In this document: positions 1 through 4,632 of the stretch, in pieces
Numbering within the stretch: position 1 is the stretch's first letter
How the letters are laid out: the number at the start of each line of letters is the position of its first letter
Made by a program: the position numbers and the translations under genes
The notes under the pieces: model-generated
What the model was told of the DNA's origin: nothing
The model's database searches: none
The model's input: only the letters and a program-made list of their open reading frames with translations
Origin: Clostridia bacterium
GTDB lineage: Bacteria; Bacillota; Clostridia; Oscillospirales; CAG-272
Direction of reading: 5' to 3'
Assembly (NCBI GenBank): GCA_017540285.1
Contig: JAFYBI010000227.1
Coordinates: 1-6,025 of the forward strand
Length of the DNA stretch: 6,025 nt

Positions 1-146
1 ATTCCCAAAAGCAGGAAATCCGTGAACAGAAATGCACGGAGGCGTCCGTAAGCGCCAAAGGCTTTGTTGACTCCTGTCACCTTGCTTTCCGCGAAAGCGC
101 AGATAATGACCAGAACTACGGCTACGGCGATTAAAACTGTCGGCAT
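1..146 (-). CDS. unrecognised small membrane protein, N-terminal part (runs off the window)
   Basis: An open frame starts at ATG 146-144 on the minus strand and continues without a stop to base 1, giving 48 complete codons. The start is supported by GGAGGG at a 9-nt spacing (about 156-161) and by a near-consensus promoter further upstream (234-262). The protein begins MPTVLIAVAVVLVIICAF, a single hydrophobic helix of about 17 residues, followed by a basic stretch (ESKVTGVNKAFGAYGRLR) and a second hydrophobic run (AFLFTDFLLLG). It is therefore probably membrane-anchored; the short N-terminal helix could also be an uncleaved signal anchor. I do not recognise the family. Third-position G/C is only about 56% (27 of 48 codons), well below the strong G/C bias of the other genes here, which hints at a different origin. 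The C-terminus lies outside the window. Confidence 0.6.
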   Translation of the reverse strand, partial: MPTVLIAVAVVLVIICAFAESKVTGVNKAFGAYGRLRAFLFTDFLLLG

Positions 147-233
147 TTTCCAAATCCCTCCAAAAGAATAATGATGAAATAGTCGCAGAAACGAAGATGT
201 GCAAAATGGGTGTCTTCTCTATGCGCCGGGATC

Positions 234-262
234 ATTATACACATAAACACACAATAAGTCAA
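234..262 (-). promoter_or_regulatory. sigma-A promoter of the 1-146 gene
   Basis: Read on the minus strand, the -35 box is TTGACT (262-257) and the -10 box is TATAAT (239-234), separated by exactly 17 bp. Transcription would start near 227, giving a leader of about 80 nt before ATG 146. Just upstream of the -35 box is an AT-rich stretch with a small inverted repeat, TTGAA-6-TTCAA (270-285), which could be an UP element or an operator. That last point is inference. Confidence 0.85.
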
Positions 263-349
263 GGGGTTGTTGAAAATCTATTCAAAAATCGGCCGGCGAG
301 GCGCATTCGAGGGGAAGAGGAGAAAACACCTGAAAAGCGCTGCGCGGGA

Positions 350-403
350 GTTCCCCCCTTCCGTCACGGTTTCACCGTGACACCTCCCCCCAAGGGGGAG
401 GCC
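350..403. repeat. double-hairpin intergenic repeat
   Basis: Two perfect hairpins stand side by side. The first is GTCACGGT-TTC-ACCGTGAC (363-381), an 8-bp stem with a 3-nt loop. The second is CCTCCCCC-CAA-GGGGGAGG (383-401), also an 8-bp stem with a 3-nt loop. A C-rich run at 351-360 could pair alternatively with the G-run at 392-398. The layout (C-rich arm, short stem-loop, CCTCCCCC/GGGGGAGG) resembles short palindromic intergenic repeats that are common in gut Clostridia, as I recall them. No U-tract follows on either strand, so a classical intrinsic terminator is not evident, but the structure could stop or protect the 3' end of the arsR-type transcript arriving on the minus strand. Confidence 0.65.
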
Positions 404-423
404 ACAACGTGCAGCTTCATGCC

Positions 424-458
424 GTCATTCTGCATTCTTAATTCTTAATTCGTCATTC
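424..458. repeat. five-copy heptanucleotide tandem repeat (NNNATTC)
   Basis: On the plus strand the units are GTCATTC, TGCATTC, TTAATTC, TTAATTC and GTCATTC, each 7 bp with an invariant ATTC. The block lies directly downstream of the minus-strand regulator gene and includes its last sense codon (GAA, 458-456) and stop codon (TGA, 455-453). On the minus strand it reads as repeated GAATNNN. It is short and degenerate, so replication slippage or the edge of an inserted repeat element (with 350-403) are both possible. Confidence 0.65.
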
Positions 459-1025
459 CGCTCTCACCGCATACAGATCCTCTCCCCCCGCGGGGTTGCG
501 TCTCCTCACCATGATCCCGAACGCGATCATCTCGCGGCGGACGGTGCAGTAGTCGTCGTACCGCGCGCGGATCGCCTCGTCGACGGCGGATTCCGGGTAG
601 GTCCGGCCCGGCTCGAACGCTTCGGCGAGCACCCGCAGCACCACCTCGCGCTTCTTGCGCTGCGTCGGGAGCTGCTTCAGCCGGCCGTTCTCGAAAAACG
701 CCGCGATCACCGATTCCCGGTATTTCGTGTCGTCGTCCGGGGCGGGGGTTTTGCCGATCAGGGATTCGAGCGAGGCGGAAAAGACCGCGCGGTTCACCCG
801 GTAGATCCGGTAAAACTGCGTCCGGCGGCATGAGACGAGGTCCGCCGCCTCCAGCTTTTTGAGGTGAAAGCTCACCGTCGCCGACGTCAGACCGAGCCGG
901 CTCGCGAGCAGCTCCACGTAGGACTCCTCCTCCGCGAGCAGGATGCGCAGGATCGCCAGCCGCGACGCGTCCCCGAGGGCCTTGAAGACGGCGAGCGCCT
1001 GGTTCTTTTCGCTTTCATTCTCCAT
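453..1025 (-). CDS. ArsR-type HTH regulator with C-terminal DUF2087 domain
   Basis: This is a 190-aa transcription factor. Residues ~8-75 form an ArsR-like winged helix: ALGDASRLAILRILL is the classic opening, the recognition helix lies around TSATVSFHLKKL (47-58), and the wing follows at ~66-75. Residues ~105-188 match the DUF2087 pattern (FFENGRLKQLP, KKREVVLRVLAEAF, GRTYPESAVDEAI, DDYCTVRREMIAFGIMVRR). The usual ArsR metal site (ELCVCDL) is absent, so metal sensing is unlikely; the signal is unknown. The frame is open further upstream to 1280, but ATG 1025 is preferred because GGAGGAG precedes it by 7 nt and the ArsR fold begins right there. It overlaps the 3' end of the upstream gene by 11 bp, implying translational coupling. 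It probably regulates its own operon through repeats near the promoter (inference). Confidence 0.85.
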   Translation of the reverse strand: MENESEKNQALAVFKALGDASRLAILRILLAEEESYVELLASRLGLTSATVSFHLKKLEAADLVSCRRTQFYRIYRVNRAVFSASLESLIGKTPAPDDDTKYRESVIAAFFENGRLKQLPTQRKKREVVLRVLAEAFEPGRTYPESAVDEAIRARYDDYCTVRREMIAFGIMVRRRNPAGGEDLYAVRAE

Positions 1026-1620
1026 CGCCGGTCTCCTCCGCGTCTGCTTCTGCCTCCGCCCACGGCTCGTCCGCGTAGGTCCACCGGTCGAGGGGGAAGT
1101 ACCCGCGGTCCGCGCGCCATGCCCGCCATCGGCGGAGGACCTCGTACAGCGTGCCGAGGACGATGCGGCTCTCGAAGATCTGTGCGGCCGCCTTGGGGGT
1201 GCCTTCCCGCTGCGCCGCGTCGAGGCGGGCAAGGTGCTGATCGATGAAGGCGCGGTGCAGCATGAAGGACGCCTCGGCAAACTGCGTCCACTCGGCCCGC
1301 TCGTCCTCCGTCAGACGGTCGAAGGCCGCCCGGTCCCCGACGAAGGCATCGAAAAGGCCCTCGCGTTCGAGGACGCGGCGGTTCCCGGCGAATTGTTCCG
1401 GCAGGGGCACGCGGTGATAGTGGAAGCAGAGGAAGGTTTTCGTGAGCTTCGCCATGTTGAGGCGGATCGAGAGTGCGCGCTTTTCGAGCCGGGACGCCGT
1501 CCGGAGCGCCTCTTCGGTCTTGGCGGCAATCTCTTCAGAAATCGCGGCCATCGCCTCCCGCGCCTCGCAGGTCAGGGGATACGCCGCCCTGTCCTCGGGT
1601 GTGAGATTGTAGTCGTTCAT
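1015..1620 (-). CDS. unrecognised 201-aa protein, first gene of the ArsR operon
   Basis: I do not recognise this family. The product is soluble-looking, with no signal peptide and no membrane segment. Residues ~17-60 are predicted to be helical and rich in Ala, Glu and Arg (EAMAAISEEIAAKTEEALR, then RLEKRALSIRLNMAKLTK), and a Trp/Tyr/Arg-rich stretch follows near 160-187 (LYEVLRRWRAWRADRGYFPL). The C-terminal tail is acidic (EAEADAEETGDGE). An upstream in-frame ATG at 1659 was rejected because it would lie upstream of the transcription start predicted from the -10 box at 1649-1654. ATG 1620 follows an exceptionally strong ribosome binding site. The gene is co-transcribed with the ArsR/DUF2087 regulator, so it is the likely effector or a co-regulator of that switch. 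Its G/C-rich third positions match the neighbours, so recent transfer is not indicated. Confidence 0.75.
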   Translation of the reverse strand: MNDYNLTPEDRAAYPLTCEAREAMAAISEEIAAKTEEALRTASRLEKRALSIRLNMAKLTKTFLCFHYHRVPLPEQFAGNRRVLEREGLFDAFVGDRAAFDRLTEDERAEWTQFAEASFMLHRAFIDQHLARLDAAQREGTPKAAAQIFESRIVLGTLYEVLRRWRAWRADRGYFPLDRWTYADEPWAEAEADAEETGDGE

Positions 1621-1621
1621 G

Positions 1622-1634
1622 GGATCACCTCCTT
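1622..1634 (-). promoter_or_regulatory. full-length Shine-Dalgarno sequence
   Basis: Read on the minus strand this is AAGGAGGTGATCC, complementary over 13 nt to the 3' tail of bacterial 16S rRNA. The GGAGG core sits 7 nt from ATG 1620. It decides the start of the 201-aa gene and predicts very efficient initiation. Confidence 0.85.
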
Positions 1635-1648
1635 GATGTGACAGTATT

Positions 1649-1677
1649 ATTATATCCATCTAAACACTTTCTGTCAA
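1649..1677 (-). promoter_or_regulatory. consensus sigma-A promoter of the ArsR operon
   Basis: Read on the minus strand, the -35 box is TTGACA (1677-1672) and the -10 box is TATAAT (1654-1649), with a 17-bp spacer. All twelve bases match consensus. Transcription should start near 1642, leaving a leader of only about 22 nt that is mostly the Shine-Dalgarno sequence. Such a promoter needs a repressor to be off, consistent with the regulator encoded in the same operon. Confidence 0.9.
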
Positions 1678-1702
1678 GAGGTGATTAGAAATTCATCTAA
1701 AT
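1654..1702 (-). promoter_or_regulatory. candidate ArsR-type operators flanking and inside the promoter
   Basis: Two near-identical 12-mers lie on the minus strand: ATTTAGATGAAT (1702-1691), upstream of the -35 box, and GTTTAGATGGAT (1665-1654), inside the spacer and touching the -10 box. They agree at 10 of 12 positions and are offset by 37 bp. The upstream copy is also half of an inverted repeat, TTAGA-6-TCTAA (1685-1700). A repressor bound to the downstream copy would block RNA polymerase. That the operon's own ArsR protein binds here is inference from position. Confidence 0.55.
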
Positions 1703-1743
1703 AATTTTGCGGTGAGAGAGGGGATCATCGCTTTGCGGCGGGT

Positions 1744-2796
1744 TCAGGCGGCGTTTTTCGTCTTTCTCCCGCCCATCGCCCCCAGCACGATCGGCGCGAG
1801 GAGCATCCCGGCGGGTCCGGCGAGGCGGAATCCGAGATACGCCCCGGCGAGCGCGAGGAACGGATGCACCCCGGCGGCGCGTCCGATCACGCGGGGTTCG
1901 AGGAACTGCCGCACCAGCCAGAGCACCGCGAGCAGGACGAGGAGCGCGATCCCCCGGCCCGCGTGCCCGCCGATGATCGAAACGATCGCCCACGGCGCGA
2001 GGACCGTTCCGCATCCGAAGACCGGAAGGAAGTCCACCGCCGCCGTCACCGCCGCGATCGCCAGCGCATTTTCGACCCCGATCAGGGAAAGCCCCGCGAG
2101 GAGCTCGGCGAAGGTCACCGCAAAGAGAAGGAGCGCGCCGCGCAGGTAGGAGAACACCGCGTCCGTGCTCTGCCGAAGCCGTTCCCCAGCCGCCCGCGCC
2201 CAATCCGGGGGGAGAAGCGCGCGCATCCCCTTCGCAGCGCCGTCCGGGTCCGCCGTGAGGTAGACGAATCCGATCCCGCAGACGGCGAGGGACAGGGCGC
2301 CGCGCGGAAATCCCTGCATCAGGGAAGCGAGGGCGGAAGCCGCCGACTGCACGACGCTCCCCGCCGCCTGCCGGATCAGGGAAGGGAGGATCGATTCCCC
2401 GTCGCCGCCGAACCGCTCGAAGAGGCGTTCCGTGAGCCGCTCGAAGGGGAGGCGGTCGAGGAAGGCTTCCGCCGCGTCCGAGAAGCGCGACGCGAGGGTG
2501 GGGAGCTCCCGGATGAGGGTCCACAGCTCCCCGACGAGCTTGCCGGAGAGGAGCGCGGCAAACCAGATGGCGAGAAAGCAGAGGAGCCCCGCGTACGCCG
2601 CTCCGCCGATCCTGCGGTCCACGCGGAACGCACGGCTGACCGCTTCCGCCGAGGGAGAGGCCATCCGGGCGAGAACGTACGCCGCGAAGAGGGGCAGGAG
2701 CGCGGAGAGCAGTCCTTCCCCCGCCGTCCGCGCGATCCAAACCCCCGCCGCCACCGCCGCCGCCGTCCGCCAGCCCGGCCCCGCCGCCTTTTCCAT
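1744..2796 (-). CDS. ytvI: AI-2E-family membrane protein, YtvI-like
   Basis: This 350-aa polytopic membrane protein belongs to the AI-2E/UPF0118 family (PF01594). Hydrophobic segments lie at ~11-22, 28-45, 66-84, 166-182, 220-240, 243-255, 262-276, 282-296 and 312-340. Between TM regions, residues ~88-160 form the long amphipathic segment typical of the family. Family signatures are DFLPVFGCGTVLAPWA (255-270) and EPRVIGRAAGVHPFLAL (300-316), then GPAGMLLAPIV near the end. The LP-x-G-x-G-x-PWA motif and the length fit the YtvI branch, associated with sporulation in Bacillus; the assignment within the superfamily is less certain than the superfamily. The start at ATG 2796 follows GGGAGG with an 8-nt gap; the frame is open further upstream to 2886 but that extension has no family character and overlaps the divergent promoter. 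No clear terminator follows, so its transcript may run toward the ArsR operon. Confidence 0.8.
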   Translation of the reverse strand: MEKAAGPGWRTAAAVAAGVWIARTAGEGLLSALLPLFAAYVLARMASPSAEAVSRAFRVDRRIGGAAYAGLLCFLAIWFAALLSGKLVGELWTLIRELPTLASRFSDAAEAFLDRLPFERLTERLFERFGGDGESILPSLIRQAAGSVVQSAASALASLMQGFPRGALSLAVCGIGFVYLTADPDGAAKGMRALLPPDWARAAGERLRQSTDAVFSYLRGALLLFAVTFAELLAGLSLIGVENALAIAAVTAAVDFLPVFGCGTVLAPWAIVSIIGGHAGRGIALLVLLAVLWLVRQFLEPRVIGRAAGVHPFLALAGAYLGFRLAGPAGMLLAPIVLGAMGGRKTKNAA

Positions 2797-2858
2797 CGCC
2801 GAATCCTCCCGTTTTTGATGTTCCCGTCCATAGTATGCCCCGATTCCGCCGAAAGTGT

Positions 2859-2887
2859 TTGACTTTTCGGGGAAAAGATGATACAAT
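2859..2887 (+). promoter_or_regulatory. sigma-A promoter of the cyclophilin-rsmG operon
   Basis: The -35 box is TTGACT (2859-2864) and the -10 box is TACAAT (2882-2887), with a 17-bp spacer. Transcription should start near 2894, giving a leader of about 100 nt. It diverges from the ytvI-like gene whose start is at 2796. Confidence 0.85.
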
Positions 2888-2996
2888 AGGAAGAAAGGCG
2901 CGGCGGAGCTCTCCCGACCCGTTCCGTCCGGCCTCCGTCCCTCGCTGTTCCGGCGGCGGGGACGATCACACGAACAAAAAAAGAAAGGTTCTCCGT

Positions 2997-3617
2997 ATGA
3001 AAAAGCAGTTTGTTTCCGTCCTTCTGGCGATGCTCACACTCATCGCGCTCTTCGGCTTCGCGGCATGCTCGAACAACGCGTCCGGCAGCCCCGCGGCCCC
3101 CGGAACATCCGACTTGTCCGGCGGAGAAAGCGGTGAGACCATCATGATTCAGATCGAAATGCAGAACGGCGGCATCATCAACCTCGAGCTCTACCCGGAC
3201 AAGGCGCCGATCACGGTCGAGAACTTCGTCAGCCTCGTGAACGAGAAGTTCTACGACGGCCTGATCTTCCACCGGGTCATCAAGGACTTCATGATCCAAG
3301 GCGGCGACCCGGAGGGCACGGGCTTCGGCGGCTCCGGGAAGACGATCCAGGGCGAGGTCACGGCCAACGGCGTCGCGAACGACCTCTCCCACGTGCGCGG
3401 CGTGATTTCCATGGCCCGCAGCAAGCAGATGGATTCCGCGTCCTCGCAGTTCTTCATCGTGCAGAAGGATTCGACCTACCTCGACGGGCAGTACGCGGCG
3501 TTCGACAAGGTGATCGAGGGCATGGACGTCGTGGACGAGATCGCGTCCGTCGCGACCGACCGCAATGCCCGCCCGCTCGAAGACGTGGTCATCAAGTCGA
3601 TCCGCGTGATCGAATAA
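2997..3617 (+). CDS. lipoprotein cyclophilin-type peptidyl-prolyl cis-trans isomerase
   Basis: This 206-aa enzyme isomerises X-Pro bonds in proteins, outside the cytoplasmic membrane. Residues 1-23 are a lipoprotein signal (MKKQ, hydrophobic core, GFAAC lipobox) with Cys24 as the lipidation site. A flexible Ser/Gly/Pro linker spans ~25-47. The cyclophilin domain covers ~48-206: FHRVIKDFMIQGGDP (91-105) holds the catalytic Arg93 and the Gln/Gly pocket, SSQFFI (149-154) matches the active-site Phe region, and YLDGQYAAFDKV (161-172) is the usual last pocket motif. The Trp of human CypA at that place is Tyr here, as in many bacterial cyclophilins, which predicts weak cyclosporin binding. The start at ATG 2997 is preceded by a modest GAAAGG site and begins the signal peptide; the frame extends upstream to 2835 but that part overlaps the promoter. 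It heads an operon with rsmG, 7 bp downstream. Confidence 0.93.
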   Translation: MKKQFVSVLLAMLTLIALFGFAACSNNASGSPAAPGTSDLSGGESGETIMIQIEMQNGGIINLELYPDKAPITVENFVSLVNEKFYDGLIFHRVIKDFMIQGGDPEGTGFGGSGKTIQGEVTANGVANDLSHVRGVISMARSKQMDSASSQFFIVQKDSTYLDGQYAAFDKVIEGMDVVDEIASVATDRNARPLEDVVIKSIRVIE

Positions 3618-3624
3618 GCCTGCC

Positions 3625-4374
3625 ATGCCGACCCTCACGCCCGAAGCGTTCAGCGCGCTGTACGGCCGCTGTGCCGACGCCTCGCCCGCCCTCGCCTCCC
3701 TCGATCTGCCCGACGGCGCCATGGACCGCCTCCGGACGGTGTGCGATCTGCTGATCGACAACGCGAAGCGCTTCAATCTCACCGCCATCCGCGAGCCGGA
3801 GGAGATCGTCCGCAAGCACGTCGCCGATTCGCTCATCCCGCTCGCGCTACTGCGGGACGCCGGGATCGACCTCGCCGGCCCGATCCTCGACGTCGGCACC
3901 GGCGCCGGGTTCCCGATGCTTCCGTGGGCGTGCGCCCTGCCGGAGGTTTCCGTGACCGGGCTCGACGCCACGGCGAAAAAGATTTCCCATATCCGCGCCT
4001 GCATCGACATGGCGGGCCTGTCGAACGCCGCCGCCGTGCAGGGCAGAGCCGAAGAATGCGCCCGGGAGGACATGCGGGAGCGGTATCCCCTCGTCACCGC
4101 GCGCGCCGTTGCGGCCATGCCCGTCCTCTGCGAGCTCTGCGCGCCGCTCACGAAGGTCGGCGGAGCCTTTGCCGCGCTCAAATCCCACGCCGAAGAGGAG
4201 ATCCGGGACGCCGAAGCAGCCGCCGAAGCGCTGGGGCTCGACGCGCTGACGGTCCTCCCCTACGAGCTTCCCGGAGGCGACGCGCGGACCCTCGTCGTCT
4301 ACCGCAAAACCCGCCCCACCCCGGCGAAATATCCCCGCCGCTATGCCGAAATCACAAAACAGCCCATCGCGTGA
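3625..4374 (+). CDS. rsmG: 16S rRNA (guanine-527-N7) methyltransferase RsmG
   Basis: RsmG (GidB) uses S-adenosylmethionine to methylate G527 of 16S rRNA. Its loss is known to give low-level streptomycin resistance in several bacteria. The 249-aa product shows the family pattern in order: NLTAI (51-55), KHVADSL (64-70), the SAM-binding loop DVGTGAGFP (89-97), LDATAKKI (113-120), RAEE (141-144), TARAVA (158-163), GGAFAALKS (179-187) and the C-terminal PTPAKYPRRYAEITKQPI (231-248). After GAGFP the residues are MLPWAC rather than the common GIPLAI type, a small deviation. The ATG at 3625 has no obvious Shine-Dalgarno sequence and lies 7 bp after the cyclophilin stop, so coupled translation is likely. 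Starting here gives the normal family N-terminus; the next Met (3721) would remove part of it. A terminator follows at 4427. Confidence 0.95.
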   Translation: MPTLTPEAFSALYGRCADASPALASLDLPDGAMDRLRTVCDLLIDNAKRFNLTAIREPEEIVRKHVADSLIPLALLRDAGIDLAGPILDVGTGAGFPMLPWACALPEVSVTGLDATAKKISHIRACIDMAGLSNAAAVQGRAEECAREDMRERYPLVTARAVAAMPVLCELCAPLTKVGGAFAALKSHAEEEIRDAEAAAEALGLDALTVLPYELPGGDARTLVVYRKTRPTPAKYPRRYAEITKQPIA

Positions 4375-4426
4375 CCTCCGCGCCGATTCCCCGACGGCAT
4401 GCGGCGCGATCCCGGCTTCCCGAACG

Positions 4427-4452
4427 AAATCCCGCTTTCATGCGGGATTTTT
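4427..4452 (+). terminator. intrinsic terminator after rsmG
   Basis: AAATCCCGC (4427-4435) pairs perfectly with GCGGGATTT (4442-4450) across a 6-nt loop, giving a 9-bp stem whose 3' arm continues into a T-run (4448-4452). It ends the cyclophilin-rsmG operon and separates it from noc. Confidence 0.85.
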
Positions 4453-4517
4453 GCATTCTCCCCCGAAAATAACCCCCGATTCCCCGGCTGAGAGCGACAG
4501 AATCGCGCGCCCGCCCG

Positions 4518-4526
4518 TGGTATAAT
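4518..4526 (+). promoter_or_regulatory. extended -10 promoter of noc
   Basis: TGG followed by TATAAT forms an extended -10 element with a perfect -10 hexamer. No good -35 box lies at 16-18 bp; the closest, GCGACA at 4494-4499, is 21 bp away. Transcription should start near 4533, leaving a leader of about 100 nt. Confidence 0.7.
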
Positions 4527-4544
4527 CAGGGCGTAAAGAAAACG

Positions 4545-4600
4545 GGCGGCATGCCGGGATGACTGCGCGATCCGCTGCTTTCGTCGGTCCGCATGCCGCC
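4545..4600 (+). promoter_or_regulatory. inverted repeat in the noc leader
   Basis: GGCGGCATGC (4545-4554) pairs perfectly over 10 bp with GCATGCCGCC (4591-4600), enclosing 36 nt. Flanking ACG (4542-4544) and CGT (about 4607-4609) could extend it past a bulge. It lies between the predicted transcription start and the AAGGAGG ribosome binding site (4616-4622), so it may modulate noc expression as an RNA structure, or be a protein-binding palindrome. No known riboswitch class is recognised. Confidence 0.55.
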
Positions 4601-4632
4601 GTATCCCGTATAAAGAAGGAGGACAAACATCA

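Noticed and set aside
365..383. parS-like sequence (GGTTTCACCGTGACAC) within the hairpin repeat
   Set aside because: It has an extra base in the centre and mismatches relative to the 16-bp parS palindrome, and is better explained as the stem-loop 363-381.
197..448. 83-codon plus-strand open frame in the first intergenic region
   Set aside because: It has no ribosome binding site, runs through the promoter and the hairpin repeat, and shows no protein-like pattern.
1026..1280. 85-residue N-terminal extension of the ArsR-type gene
   Set aside because: The extension is a Pro/Arg/Ser-rich shadow of the overlapping upstream gene, and a good ribosome site and the ArsR fold begin at 1025.
1622..1634. 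Exact match to the 3' tail of 16S rRNA on the plus strand
   Set aside because: No other 16S sequence precedes it; on the minus strand it is simply an extended Shine-Dalgarno sequence positioned correctly before ATG 1620.
2826..2865. CATACTAT upstream of the ytvI-like gene on the minus strand as a sporulation sigma -10 box
   Set aside because: It resembles sigma-E or sigma-K -10 boxes, but no convincing -35 element lies at the right distance; without sporulation context in the window it is too weak to list.
2376..4181. Long 601-codon minus-strand open frame across the cyclophilin and rsmG genes
   Set aside because: It is antisense to two clearly recognised genes and has a low-complexity Arg/Ser/Ala composition, an artefact of high G+C content.
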